Positions 1 to 13,180 of a stretch of 64,000 bases of DNA are shown piece by piece (the first letter of the stretch is position 1; each line of letters starts with the position of its first letter). Position numbers and translations under genes: made by a program. Location of the stretch: contig NMRA01000007.1 in NCBI GenBank assembly GCA_002633005.1, forward strand, positions 760,811 to 824,810. Reading direction: 5' to 3'. The notes beneath the pieces were generated by a model. That model made no database searches. It was not told the DNA's origin and was given only the letters and a program-made list of their open reading frames with translations. The DNA comes from Phoronis australis. Its lineage: Eukaryota; Phoronida; Phoronidae.

Positions 1-3000
1 GGAAGATTTGCAGTAATCTTCAATTAGGACCATTTCCGCTCTCGACGTTGGTACCAACAATATTCCATATTTGTCAATGTATCGCTTTGGAAATGAACAC
101 GTTACGCTCTTAGTTTTCTGTTGTTTGTAGGTGACTTACGTCAATAGCTTGTTCAGGACTGCGTTTCCAGACGCAAGACGTTAGCCATCGCCATATTTGC
201 GTTATATAACAAATAGGTTTGTTCACCTGTCGGCAGATTTTGTGACAGTAATTTAACGACATTCTCGCCCCGTTACCTTCTGCCGACGATCTGCCACCGT
301 TGTCCCCAATCCATCCATCGTGCCTCCGTTAGCCTACGCGTCTCTTTCCCTAAAACATAGTAGTGTTCAGAGGTCTTCTCCAATATCACCATGAAGAAAT
401 ACCAACATTTGGCACGCGTCGCCTTATAAATATATTAATTTCAGTGCACGTGCTTTTCACTGTCTAGTAAATGGCATTTTATGTGTAGGTCTACTTTTAA
501 AATCCTTCCCAGGGAACTTCATTAGGTTTGTGTTGACGAGCGTCGTCTGCGCGTGTGACGGGGACTTTTCTCACTGACCCTGATACGAAACATAAAAGAA
601 TCCCTCACCTTACGATATTGTTTAACGTAAAAACTACAAATTCCCATAGGAATTAAATGCTCGTTGAATTATACCGGAACAGAGGCCACTTTTTATAGTA
701 AACAAGTAAATAACTTTGTCATCTCTTGTTAACTGTCTCCCACATAAGTGCGGTACTATTATACAAATGCTATTGTCAGTTTATTCAATCTGGTGTTTTC
801 AAAACTAACTGAGCCCTCTATTGTACAAAGCTTCCAAAGAAAACTGTGAGCAATAGTCACGAATACAATTAGCGCACGGTTTCGCCCGGAAGCGCGCACA
901 AGTCAATTCGTTGACTTTCGCCTTTTGTTTGGGGCCGATAAAAAGACACGATGACGTTTTAAACAAAACTTGTGGCCAGCTGGACATAGGCTATGGAGTC
1001 TGAGACAAGCAAACTGTGTATACTTATTCAGTCACACAAAAACTACCAAAAGTTGGACAAAATATCACTGACTCTACGTAGGTAAAAAAAACTTTTTCTA
1101 ATATTTGCAAAAACCATTGCAAAAAAGCCTTAAGCAACGTAATCGCCGAGAAAAATGATATTTTACAATTATTCTCATCGTGGATTCGCACATGTAACCC
1201 TCACTCAATCGCACTAGCTAAAAGACCATCGAGAGTGGCTTTGATTTTAGCGAATGTCCAGAAAACATCAGTGGGAATTGGCGATTTGTAAATAAAAATT
1301 ACAAAAACAACGGATTTTATTGTTTTATAGTTCTGGTCAAAGCCAATAAGTTTGAAAATTTTATCCCATCCATCAAGAATCCCAAATGCGTTTTTCGGCC
1401 GTAAAACGCTACGTCCTTATAACGACGTTGTCATATTTCAAAGTCTAATTTATGTTCACTGTGAAAAATGAGTATCATTAAGAGGTAACATTTCGTGAAT
1501 GTCAACCCTGTATTTTTAATATTAATTTCCCATAATTATGTTATTCACTGTAACCCAACTGTGGAGTGCATTTTGTGGGTATTGTGTGGCAACTTCGAGA
1601 AACTTGACAAAATCTCAAGATGAAGGGGCATTATTTTATCAAATTAAATTGTATTTAAATTTGAAGTTTTATTGGAAGCGAAAACAGTATTTTTTAAATT
1701 GTTTTTAATCTCTCTCACCGCAAACAAGAAATCAAGAAGGTGCTCGCTAGAAATTTGTCCGCACGTGACGAACAAAGGTTTTGGTGAAAAATATATTTTT
1801 AATGCGTTTCGAAGTACATGTGTATATAGGAGAACAAACGTTTGTTCGTCCTATAACATTGAAACCTCAACCTTTTCAAGCGGGTGACGTATGTTGAATA
1901 CTTTATATGCGAGAAAACCTTTGGATGGTGCCTGACGTTTCCAATGAATGAACTTATATAACGTATCCCCACTTCTTTCAAATTTGCATTAATTTCTTAA
2001 AGAACTAATTCAATAAAAACATTGCCATGTTTTAAAGCGGATGCAGATACGAGCAAGGCGACGTAGTAAAACACGCCAATAAGATAATGACGTAATCGGT
2101 TAATTAAACGGTATCAGTTCTTTGTAAAATGTACTGTTTCGTTAATTCCTCTTATACAGCGAACATGACATTTCACTTTCCTTAGCTAAATGTCTTATCA
2201 GCGATTATCCGTTTTAGAAAGTCTTAGATAATCCCGCAGTTTGATCAATACCCCGCTTGCATATTCGAAATCTTGGCGTTCTACCTTCGCACTTCCAGTT
2301 CGTTTCTTAGGAAATTGTTTCGTTTTGATTTCAATATGGTATTAAATTATCTTCTTGCTAGCTCAGAAGACAGGAGGTCTATGAATAGCAAATATATAAT
2401 AAAAGTGGTATGTGTTGTTTGTCTGTTATAGTCTGACATGAAATGCATTATGAAGAAAACTTGTGGCTATACTTATATAGAAAATTTATGTGTAAACATG
2501 TCTTCGTTTAGTATTTCACATACATTTGATTTTATTTAACAAAGTGCATTCTCACTTAGAAAATCATTCAGCCATCTGAAAAATACAATCGTGGACGCTC
2601 ACATAGGCGGGTTTGCCGCTTTTAACTTTCCGCAGTAGCCTTGCCCCATTCGTTTGCGGTCTAGGCACGTTCTCGCCTGATTTTGTCTAATTTATACTCA
2701 AATACATGTTAATGGAATCATCTTTAAATTAATGGATTGACTGTCTAAATATTTTTAGAAAAAGTATCCATTTAATACCAGCATCCTGTATTGTTCGCGT
2801 AATTATTGATTAATTACCGTTGAAAATCGGATAATTTGCCGCATATGTTGACAATCGTGTTCCAAGCAAGTATTCATGAAAGACGCCGCCTATTGAGTTT
2901 TCTTAACAGTATTTGAAGAGAAATGATAAATATTTAAGTACACGGACTAAATTTATATGCATGTATATATTGCCCATGGATTGACAAAATCGCGTGTAAA

Positions 3001-3696
3001 TGTTACTGGCAGACGTCTCATGTCCCAAAATATAATTTTGTAAACAATCATGAATTAGTGGTTTCATTTCTAATTATCTGTGATACTTTCACCAAAGTAA
3101 ACACAGTAAATTGATTAAAATTCATTGATCTCTCATTTACTTAGTTTATCTCAAACAAACGGTTACAGTCAAAATACAAGACAAATATTTTTCAAGCTGC
3201 ATTTTATAATTTTCGCTGAAGAAAAAAATGGTGGAAGTCTAGATAGTAAGAATTTGGAGTTCGCGAAACCATTGATGAATCGCAAGTGTCTACATTACAG
3301 ATGATAAAATTCCTTAATAAGTTTTTGAGCTGAGATGAGAAATGTTCAAAACAAATTGCGCCCTCAAATCAAACTATTAAAAATGATATTTTCATAAAAC
3401 GGTGATTGCCATTTCTGCGTCGTCTCGTCTTTTATTAACCGTAGGTATATGATGACGAAAGTGTTAATTTGTTGGTTGATCTACAAGGCTTTCAAATTCA
3501 CGCAATAAATGACGTCACTGCGCCACATACGCATTTCTATCATTTTGTGAGACTGCACGAGTTCATGCCCCATCGATAAAATCGGAGATCCGCCACTGGT
3601 CAGTTAATACCTCTCTCAGGCTACCACAACACCTCGCCTGTCGCACTCATAAACACAGTACCTTCAGATGTGATTTGTAAATACGACTCGCGGCAA
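1..3696. other. Non-coding DNA, nothing recognised
   Basis: AT-rich. No exon with splice support, no RNA gene and no clear repeat. A CRE TGACGTCA occurs near 3510. Confidence 0.6.
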
Positions 3697-3806
3697 GAAA
3701 ATCTAGTCAAGATCACGTGCTTTCATTGAGAAATGAATATACAGTAAAGTCTCGCGTAGTCTCGCGAAGTCTTGCTATTTAGCGAGGTCATAGCGTTACG
3801 GAACTC
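3697..3806. repeat. MITE family A, copy 1 (diverged)
   Basis: Contains ATCTAGTCAAGATCACGTG and CTCGCGAAGTCTTGCTATTT, matching copies at 18.6 and 53.4 kb. The left terminal repeat is missing or decayed. It ends 12 bp before the target duplication of the 1.1-kb element. Confidence 0.6.
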
Positions 3807-3828
3807 TACCCAGATCAACTCCATTCAC

Positions 3829-4925
3829 CAGCCTCGTTCCCAAGCCTCAAAATGGCGCTGATCGGTTTAGCCATTTGAGGCTTGGTTATGGGAATTACCT
3901 TCTGCCCGGCGATTGGCCGCTGACTTGACGTTATCAAAACAAAGGCAGATTTTAATTATTTCACAGGCGTTGTTGTTGCCATTCATGAAGCAGAAGGCGT
4001 TGTTTTGGTTATTGTTTGAAATAAAGGTTGTTGGCGTACTTATTTTCAATTCTTTTTTTATTATTAGTACCTTAGAAATTAATCTGTTTTCGCATCAAAA
4101 CACGTCATTTTTGCAATAATTCAGACCTAACTTGCTGCAATATACCGTTAGTTTTCATTTTTTATAGAAAACTGCAGAATTTTTTAAAATTATATTACTC
4201 GTGATATTCCGGCGATTTCCGTAAAAAGTGTGTCAGCATTTCATTTCCTAGAACCAAGGGTAGCACTGAACAGGCTGCATCCAGGGAGCATTTTCTGGTC
4301 CCTAGCGTTTGTGTGCAGGGCGTATGTCAGGTTTGGCTGGTTGTTCGAGGAATTTGTTGAAAACAAATGCCAGGAAACTGGTTCACTTGTGTTTTTGAAT
4401 GAGAAAATACAAGTTTTTTAGCCGTGACCTATTTTTGATGCTTTCGACCCCTGTCGCCTGTTGTCCGAGAAACCGCGTGCGACTCCAGGTGGCTGTCAGA
4501 CAGATCAAAATTGCCACTGTAGCTAGTAAGGGGCATACTATGACCACAATTTTAGAATCTAGAGATTGCGAGAATTCTGAACCTGTCACCGGATCTTTCT
4601 TAGCACTCGCAGGGAAGTGGAAATTTTGGGGAGAAAACTGTCAAATTTGGTGTTTTTTGGTAATATTTTTGCGTGCCGGGATTTTTTGCCGATGTGAATT
4701 AACCCACTAAAAATCTGTAGCGTAAGTAAGTTTCAGTAGTAGTGTTTCTGAGTTGGGAATGCTACAAAACCCTTTGTTTTTTCAGACACTCGATTAGCAC
4801 GTGAGGAAAGGCCCATCTGTACTTCGGTGTGTGTCGGCAGCCAAAAGCCTGTTGTAACTGCAGTGTGCCCCCAAGCCTCAAATGATAAACCGATCAGCGC
4901 CATCTTGAGGCTTGGGACGAGGCTG
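3829..4925. mobile_element. Non-autonomous TIR DNA transposon with hairpin ends and 10-bp target duplication
   Basis: Ends CAGCCTCG(T)TCCCAAGCC and its complement form terminal inverted repeats of about 55 bp (3829-3884 and 4871-4925). Each repeat is itself a palindrome, CCAAGCCTCAAA...TTTGAGGCTTGG at the left end and a slightly mismatched version at the right. CTCCATTCAC flanks both sides exactly (3819-3828, 4926-4935). Length 1097 bp. Interior open frames, the longest about 100 codons at 4399-4710, show no transposase motif. TSD length resembles Mutator-like elements, but the superfamily is not established. Confidence 0.85.
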
Positions 4926-5027
4926 CTCCATTCACCGGCTCATTAAATGTCTCACCGACTGCCGAGCACGGTGCCGGTCTACTTATCACGCGGCTCACTG
5001 ACTCCATTCTCCGTGTTGGGCTGTCAG

Positions 5028-5150
5028 TGAGCCGTGTTTGTAAGTCCAGGCACGAGTTTTGGGGGTGCGTGAGCCGCGTTTTGAGAGTCTGGCGCAGTGT
5101 TTCGTGGTCCGTGAACTAGGTTTATCAAGTTCGTGAGTCGCATATAAAAG
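5028..5150. repeat. Degenerate tandem repeat
   Basis: GTGAGCCGTGTTT, GTGAGCCGCGTTTT, GTGAACTAGGTTT and GTGAGTCGCAT recur at roughly 35-45 bp intervals. Immediately right of the 1.1-kb transposon. Confidence 0.4.
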
Positions 5151-6142
5151 TGCAACAAATATGTTTGTGGGCTCGGTAGCCATGCGGTTCGGGTAGCCTG
5201 TGTGTATTTGACCGTCATCTCCGAGTAGTATTAGATAAATACTACGGCAGCTTGTCATTTCTCTTTGTTAAATGCTTTCCTAATCCAAAGAAATGTGAGG
5301 TTTTGTCCTTCAGTAAGTTGAACAATTTAAACGCACTTGTTTTTGAATATTTACAGGCCTGATGCAATAGTTTGTAAGTTATGTTGACGGACATTATCGT
5401 CCATCCAATAGCAAAGTGTGATATGAAAAAAAATCCCGGACTTACTTGATAACTGAAAACAACGTTTCTTCGGCAATTTCCGATTGCTTCAAGCTTCCAT
5501 CACACCTGGTGATTTTGTAAATTGCAGATGCAGTCAAACATTTTTGTTCAACTAGATGCTGTGGAATTTTGAAAAATCTTTCTCTAAACGGTTTCGTTCA
5601 CAAAATTGTGGAAAACTTTTACTGAAGCTTATTTAAGAAGTATATATCCCGACCAAAAGTTTCTGGACATTATACGTTCTGGAAGTCATGTTTACTTTTA
5701 ACTTCAGTTCCAAGTATCGGAAAAGTGAGACCGCGGTTCCACGACCAGCTTTGGAAGATTTGTCGGCAAGCGTATTAACTAAGTGATGCTTAATGCTGGG
5801 GTGAAAAGAAATTCTCTTGCTTGTAACAGCAACTGCAAAGCTTGCCCACTAACGCGCATCACCAGGAAATGATGTCAGCAACAACGTCAAACTGTGATCA
5901 CATTGAGAGCTGTCAATCTCGTCGGATTTGTCAAATCAAGGCAAAGCCGTCTGACTGGTTTCCGAGCACGACATCCTGGTTCACCAACCTGTCGAAGGTA
6001 ACTGACCTGGAACGCGTTCCTTTACGAAAGATAAACGCGAGTAATTGCTAGCTAGATCATGTGCTTCTCTTGCAACGCATGGCTGTAACTCTCGGAGACT
6101 TACGTGACCTTACCAAACTCGCAAGAAACTATTAGAACCAGA

Positions 6143-6240
6143 CCATTGCGTGTTCTAAGGAGCCATTTGCTGTCACCATTGCGTGTTCTAAGGAGCCATT
6201 TGCTATCACCATTGCGTGTTCTAAGGCCATTTGCTGTCAT
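6143..6240 (+). repeat. Minisatellite, three copies of about 33 bp
   Basis: Unit CCATTGCGTGTTCTAAGGAG plus CCATTTGCTGTCA, the third copy shortened by 3 bp. An open frame across it (PLRVLRSHLLS repeated) is a by-product. Confidence 0.85.
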
Positions 6241-6972
6241 ACTATTTCGCAGTACTTCTTACATTGCTAATGTTTTGGTAGTGAAAAATACACATTTGTC
6301 CCATTATGTAAAACAGTCACTAAACATTACAAAAATGTCTTTTTTTCTAATTGAGTACCGGCTTTGCAATAGGCTTATTACCAGAGGCACTATTGTTTTG
6401 GTAGAAAAATATGCGATACGTGCATCGGATTTTTTTCACTGTTGGTTTCTTTTATTGTTTGTTTGGCAACACAAAGTCACGTCTTCTGGATTAAAACATG
6501 TTTGGTGATGTTTTGAAAAAGAACATGTCCATTCATGGCAAAATAATTACTTGAATAGCATGACCATATTTCATTTGTTATAAAATCTCAAGATGAAATT
6601 TCAAGAACGCTTTTACAGTTTTATAAAATATTATTTTGTTTTCATTTTGTCCAGCTTTTGTGTTTTTTCATAAATTTCAAAAATCCCGTCGTTGATAGCA
6701 ACTCACGTGGACAACAAAGAACAGCAGATCCGGTAGTGCGATGCAGAAAACCGGGGATGTTCCGTTCATTGACCACCAAATTGGGTCGCAGAGTAGTTCT
6801 ATGTTGAATAAGAATGTTCACGATGCCTTTGGCCTGAAAAATGTGCTTTAGTCAGTCCCCCTTGCGAGGTCACGTGTTCATAGAAAGGAAGTGTGTGGCC
6901 CTAGGATGTTGCCATAGAGTAGATATTTCAACTTTTCAGACACACCGTCAAAACTTTACTCTGGTCGAATAC

Positions 6973-7101
6973 CCCCCATAGGCGGATCCAGGGGGGTCAA
7001 AGGGGTCCAGGCCCCCTTTTTCCCTTGATTTTATTGATATCAAATCTAGAATTTTCAATATTGACTTGGGCCCCCCTTTTTAAAAAATCCTTGATCCGAG
7101 T
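6973..7101. repeat. GC-tract element resembling an hAT-type MITE end
   Basis: GGCGGATCCAGGGGGGTCAA with a following GGCCCCCTTTTT block and a right-hand CTTGATCCG. GGCGGATCCAGGGGG ends are common in hAT MITEs; no target duplication was confirmed. Confidence 0.35.
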
Positions 7102-7192
7102 AGAGTAAGGTGGCAAAAATAATTTTGAGTTGGATTTTGAGTAAAAATATTAGAGCCGGTGCCCTGAAGTAGAGTATGATTACTTTTAGTGT

Positions 7193-7225
7193 AAGGTTCA
7201 CAGGGGTTCGCCCCTGAGTGACCTT
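7193..7225. other. Hairpin with TTCG loop
   Basis: ACAGGGG-TTCG-CCCCT with further outer pairing AGGT/ACCT; 40 bp from the TATG tract. Confidence 0.45.
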
Positions 7226-7264
7226 ACGCTTCAATCGAAGACTTACATTCGGATGGGAAAATAA

Positions 7265-7374
7265 AATGTATGTATGTATGTATGTATGTATGTATGTATG
7301 TATGTATGTATGTTTGTATGTATGTTTGTATGTATGTTTGTATGTATGTTTGTATGTATGTATGTATGCATATG
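7265..7374 (+). repeat. (TATG)n microsatellite
   Basis: About 110 bp of TATG units with four TTTG interruptions at 8-12 bp intervals in the second half. Confidence 0.98.
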
Positions 7375-7559
7375 TTAATAATTTAAATAATATAATATAA
7401 ATACAGTTACCCGATAGACGAATCACATTTGCGTATAACAACATGAGAGGTGGGATAAAGATATTCATAGAACTAATTTCAGCAAAATAAACAAATACAC
7501 GAAGACATAAAACAACTATATATATATAATTGCAGGCGGTCTGATACACGTTGTACCAG

Positions 7560-7756
7560 GCGTGCGCAGGCCTCGCATGTGGGCCCATTGCACTAATCAC
7601 CTGGAAATATTTTTATGCTTTATTAATATATGGTTAAAACCGAGCTGTGGAGCTAGAAACCTGGCTCAAGGGTTTAGCAGTGTGACCTGGTGGGACTCGA
7701 ACCCACGACCTCGAGTAATGAAAGCGAGCACTTATCAACCAGGCCACACTGTCTCC
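7560..7756 (-). mobile_element. tRNA-derived SINE (head at 7683-7756)
   Basis: Minus-strand head: A-box-like TGGTTGATAAGTG, intact T arm GTGGG-TTCGAGT-CCCAC containing the B box GGTTCGAGTCC, and an outer stem CAGTGTGGCCTGG/CCAGGTCACACTG of 13 bp, longer than a tRNA acceptor stem. The anticodon arm does not pair well, so it is not a functional tRNA. The body runs on to about 7560; the 3' end is unclear. Confidence 0.6.
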
Positions 7757-7776
7757 TCTTTAAAAAAGAGGAGACA
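7750..7776. repeat. Perfect 12-bp inverted repeat
   Basis: TGTCTCCTCTTT-AAA-AAAGAGGAGACA abuts the SINE head. Confidence 0.9.
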
Positions 7777-7799
7777 ACTATAACTAATGAGGCTGCTAT

Positions 7800-10700
7800 G
7801 TAATCAAAATTTGGGTTGACGATGTTGATTATTATAAATGATGGACACAATTTCAGTTAAAAAATATTAAAATCTAAATTGAATCAACGGGAACTTCGAA
7901 GTAGAAATGACTCGCGTTGAGTAGATAATGCGATGACACATTGGTGTGAACAGTCTTGTGTTACGTAATACGTGAGAGTTAATTACTCGCATAGGCTCAA
8001 TAGAGTCCTCGGAATCAATATCAGATGAACGCACAGCAATAAAAACAAGTTTTCTTGAACATTGTCGGCGTTATTCTATCAGGGTTTACAGAAATTCTTC
8101 CGCACTTCGTCATGTGTTTTTGCGAAATTACAACAGTTGCAAGTTTGCAACTTTATCACACATTTATCTTAAGGGGTTTCAAAGAACGCGAATCAAAGAG
8201 GAAACAGATACTATGGCAACAGAAGTTGGCGAACTTACCGTTTACTCCGATCCAGTTGGAAATCGGTTTTGCTCTGTTGTGACTTATTTTTCGGCGGTTA
8301 AGACAGATTTCATGTATTCTATTCCAGCAATTTTTTAGTTACAAAATGACTGAAACTATAGTATTTCTGAATTTGTAAGAACTGAATGTTTCACCATTTC
8401 ATCTGAATGTTTCATCATACACAAGCAGGTGAATCGTTAAAACAATTTAAGGAAGGTTACCTTCGTTACCAAGAACAGAAAATATTAAATAACGTTTAAG
8501 CATTAGTTCACTGAAGTTGGCCCATGAAACTAACTAGTTTTAGAATCCTTGAAACTTATGTGCACGAAAACAATGTTTTGATTTTCTTAATCACGTGATT
8601 GTGCTTTTTCTTAAAAATTGTGATTCTTCCCGGAAAATGTCAAACTTTCCACAACATGATTTATTCGCACGACACTCTTTCTTTAAGGTCTTTTAGCCCG
8701 AGTGTTCGGCTGTCAAATATCAAGGTTCCTTTTTCCAGGAATGTTGACATCATCATTTTAAACAAAGAGTTCTCAAGCTAAAAATCATTAGAATAGAATA
8801 TCAGTCGCTCTTTTGTAGATAATAGAATAAAGACACGTGCGAAAAACTTCATGTTTCTTAGAATTACGGCGACCTCCGTGAAAAAAATCTAATTTTGTTA
8901 GAAAAAACGATGTCACGTGACTACAACGAATACCTAGACATCGAGTGTTTCAAAAATATAGTTTTATGGGTCCATTTTTAGTATTAAAGAGTTATATAGG
9001 AAATTCTATCCTAGGTAATGAAGGTAGCCTACGACCTTGAAACAGTGACGTCATCAATGTCACACATGATAACATATCGCCCTAACCAACGACAGTACGA
9101 GAAGTCAAAATTAACACTTCCCTGATATAGTGTACACTATCGAAATCGGTATTTTGACAAACAATCTACTGGAAAATAATAATTTCATTTATGACCCATT
9201 GTTTATCATTGTTTATGAATGGGAAGAATCGATATTCATGGAAATTGCCATAGAACGGAGCTGTTAATAAAAGTGTAGTACTTGAAAAAAATATTTCTAA
9301 CGCTCATCATCTGCAAATGAGATTTAGATGCATTTCAAATAGGTTTATTGGTTTTATTCTTTTGAGTCTCTGCGGTCGCAATTTCGAGGATTTCTCGCCA
9401 AAAAACTGACTGTTTCATGACAAACGACTCATCAATTAATTCAGATATTTCGACTTACTTCATAATTAAGAATTAAGGTTCTTGCCATGTAGAAGTAGTA
9501 GTTAGCACATGAAAAGAAATAATTTATGAAAATTGTGTTCTCAACTAGCGATTGTTTGTATTTTTCGAGACATTGTACTTTTGCCGAGGGAGATAAAATT
9601 ATTTTTCATAAATAATTGTGCTGAGCGACAGTCGATATTTCTGGCAAGTCACTTTTCATGAAACGGGTACCTGGCGATAAAAGTGATCTGACGAAATTAC
9701 TGATATTTGTTACTAATCTCATATTCAATATAAAGTTAAGGTGCTCTAGCGAGATAAAACTAAGATTTTTACTCAATTAATTCGTTAAAAATAACCAAAA
9801 CTGCCATTTTAGTACCGTAAATAATAATATGCAAACAACTCTGATTTTACGACAACTGTGTAATACTATCAAAAACTTTGTTAATACGGAAGTGAAATTT
9901 TCTTAACGACCGTCTTTGTAGGGAATTTGATAAGAAAGAAGTACATCTTTCTGCCATATTGTTTGCGGAACAAGAATTCTCGTACTTTTAATGCTTTCGT
10001 GACACCTGAATCCTTAACGGAAAATAAAAAGCGAAAGGTCTTTCTTTCTCACTTCCATTTCGGTGCATTTATTTTTCGATCAACTGAACATCTCAAAAGG
10101 AGGAAATTTTGAGCTTGTCAAAAAACAATAAGTCATCTTAGTTTTCTCCTTGGCCAGTAAGACTACATCATAGCGAATCAAGGGGGTCTCATTTGGGAGA
10201 GTAACAACAGATTAGAATTTTTGCATTTTCGAAAGTTTTTCGTAATTCGCTGATACACGGAGATTCAAAATGTTGTTTTGTTTATGATAGCGAACTATGG
10301 ACAATCAAACGGGAATTTTGTTTACTCCGAGAAAATATTTGTAATTCCGTAATTGACATCCCTTTTGTACAAGGATGTTCGTATTTATTCATAAAAGATA
10401 TAACTTGGCTTATCAAAATATTTGAAAGTGGAAATTGTAGTAGCTATTTTCTTAACATCTAATTTCTATACCTGTTGTCTGTCTGCGTGTAGCTGCGTGT
10501 GTTTACTCTGTAGATAGTCGGCGTGCTATTGTCATCTCTCGTGTGAACAGATGATACCTATATATAGTTTGACATAGATATTCTATTCTCAGATTATTTT
10601 TATTTCCAAAACCCAGATGGACCGTCTCTGTTATCTGTTTTTTGTAGAATGTTAAAGTATTAGAAAGGTCAAGCCGAAATCAAATTGAAATAAATCATTT

Positions 10701-12290
10701 TGGCGGCAGTGAATCAGTATGGAGTACTAAAGGTTTGGAAAGTAAATAAGATATTTAAAGTAAATATTTCATTTTAAGCTAAATCAACGTTTTTTAAGCT
10801 AATGATTCGAATATAAAACCTGTATTGTAACACCTGGTATATTCGACCTTGACCTTCAGTGTATTCGATTCTGGCCTTGTATTCGGGATCTTAAACATTC
10901 TCAGTGAAGCGAATAAAAATTATTCGAATATGAAATTCACGCAACACGCGTTGTACTTTTTCATATTATTTATTCAATGTTTTGTGGATGGATTTTTATC
11001 GACTAATATTTTATGAACTTGACAGTACTTAAAACTCTGGCGGGCAGAAACACAAGAAAAATGACCGGAGTTCACGGTATGTGACTATAGAAACCGGTTT
11101 GAGGAGGAAGTTGCTACAAAAACGACAAAATAAGTGCCTGGCCCAGATATTGTGTTAGAGTGCTAATCGCAGCCTTTACACAGCTTCTCTGTGAGACTTT
11201 CAAGAAGCAACGCGGTAACTGGTCACGTGGTAGTGGGACCGCCTAATAGTAGCCTCTACAGGCAATTTCACTGTTGCTAAAACTGAACACATCACGAGTT
11301 ATCACATACACGGTAAAAGAGTATTCTCGTGAAGACAACCTTATTCCCGTGTGGCACCCATTACGAAGAAGTACCTTCTGGTACAGTCAGGTGACGTTAA
11401 GACCGGTCCCATGTCACCCTCCCCCCCCCCCCTCTGCTTCTTCTCCTCAGCTGTAGTTCAGTGATACTTAAAACACCCACCATTTCAACTCAAAATGCAG
11501 TAATACAATCTTGTATGCACTACAGTTACAAATTACATAATTATCTGGGTACAAGATAGTTACTAACTAGTGGATGTGAAGAAGCAAGGTGAGCTAGACA
11601 CAGCTGTTGCATTGTGGGTAACTATGCCTTGGAATGAGAGTAGTGCTGTTCAGAACAGGCCTATTGAATCTAGCCAAGAGTTTTCACGTTTTTTCACAAA
11701 CATGTTATATCATTAGCATTTCTTTGGCAATGTTTCTGACACCGATATTTTTTCGCCATTATTGTTTAAGGAAATGAAAGATTTTTGTGTGCCTAACACG
11801 TTTTGAATTGCCAGTCTTCAGTTTGATGAATTGAATTCCGATATTCCTCTTTTTGGTATCTCGATAGATTAAAAGCAGGTGGTATTTTATCAATATCGGG
11901 GCGTTCGTGAGAACAGGATGTCACGCTATAACCTAATTGCAGGCATTTCTTTGGACAGGTGCCTTGATACACTTGCGCCATCTGGCGGGATTCCGAGCTC
12001 CCCGTTGAGGCGTTCCAGTTTTCCTTTCCCAATACGAGAGAGTACAATAACACTCGAACTTTGTTTTAGTACGGGAGTCGCTGCACGGGAAATCATTCGG
12101 TCCGTGGGCTTCTGTGGCTCCAAAAAGGTTTAATCAAACAAGTGCGCTGTTCGTGAGAAGACCACTATTGTTTAAAGAGGAAATGTGTTTTTAACAGGAG
12201 TTGTTTTTCTTTTAAATACTGGACGGACTACTATACCGAACTTGGCCTAGTCGAAATCCGCCATCTGAACTGCAAGCGTATGAGTAATCA
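7800..12290. other. Non-coding DNA with little structure
   Basis: Contains family B copy 1 and an isolated CRE at about 9045. A CTCF-like GCGCCATCTGGCGGG lies near 11975. Short open frames (8055-8338, 9927-10112) have no support. Confidence 0.55.
9554..9666. repeat. Dispersed repeat family B, copy 1
   Basis: Shares with 22.8 and 52.1 kb the order GTACTTTTGCC, ATTATTTTTCATAAATAATT, a GTG..CGACAG segment, then AAGTCACTTTTCATGAAACG. Moderately diverged. Confidence 0.5.
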
Positions 12291-12800
12291 CAAAGAGGTG
12301 GCACTGAACAGCTTTAGCTGGTTTGCGGCTTGAAATGGGTCCACACAGCTCCATCCATCTGCTATGAGATGTACAAAAGAAGAAAATATGAAGTGTGCTA
12401 GGCCAAAGAATTTACAAAGCGATTAAATTTATTGCAAAGTGAACTTTCCATTTTTTACGGCTACCTCAAGTGCAACCAGCTGATTCAGAAACGCGGAGCA
12501 ATTATACACAAAATTTTCAGTTTTCACCCAAAATCGTCATTCGCATCTGATTCCGTAAGAACACTGCACTCATGACAGTCCAAACCTTCTTTAGTGTGGG
12601 TCACGAGTTGATATCGCACAAGTCGATTTTTAAGTGTCTCATGGGTGGGCGAATTTCCTCCAGATTTTTAACTTACTTGCAACCATTAAGAAAAGGTTAA
12701 GGAGAGCAACGACTGAAAAAAGGCTTGCTCAAACTGTCGACAAATTTCCTTCCGTCTCAAACATCCAGCAAATGCTCAACCAAACCAACAGTTGCTAATT

Positions 12801-12885
12801 CAGGGTGAGGTAAATTCAAGTGTGGCTAAAAATCGGGGAGGTAAAATCGAATGTAGCTAAAATTGTGGCTAAAAAACTAGTGATA
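12801..12885. repeat. Imperfect tandem repeat
   Basis: GAGGTAAATTCAAGTGTGGC and GAGGTAAAATCGAATGTAGC units, followed by repeated GTGGCTAAAA. Confidence 0.5.
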
Positions 12886-13160
12886 GATACGGCGGGTTCC
12901 ACTGAGCAATCAACAGGTGACACTATGGCTGTTATCCGTTAAGACGTCAGACTCCACTTAGAGAAGACATCTCGCCAAATCTGCTACATTTCGTGAAATG
13001 GGTCAAATTCGATTTTCGTTCTTAAGAAGGTAAGCAGGACAAACTGTAGCTTTAATAACACGAGTTTAAGTTAATGAAAATTCGCGATAAAAAGTAAACA
13101 TGGTCATGGCTGTAGCATTACGGCAACGCATGTGAATATCAAGAGGATGTAACATACAAC

Positions 13161-13180
13161 CAGTCACCAGGTGGCTAGAC
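13161..13180 (+). promoter_or_regulatory. CTCF-like motif (one of an identical inverted pair)
   Basis: CAGTCACCAGGTGGCTAGAC; the core CACCAGGTGGC fits CTCF consensus. An exact reverse-complement copy lies at 55895-55914. Confidence 0.35.

Noticed and set aside
3511-3518. Isolated TGACGTCA CRE sites (also near 9045 and 44651)
   Set aside because: No neighbouring promoter elements, unlike the site at 49373.
4399-4710. 103-codon ORF in the 1.1-kb transposon
   Set aside because: No transposase motif; composition looks non-coding.
7055-7600. 181-codon minus-strand frame
   Set aside because: It runs through the SINE body and the TATG tract; THTYK-type repeats are the microsatellite.
7683-7752. 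Functional tRNA gene
   Set aside because: The T arm is perfect but the anticodon arm does not pair and the outer stem is too long; SINE head preferred.
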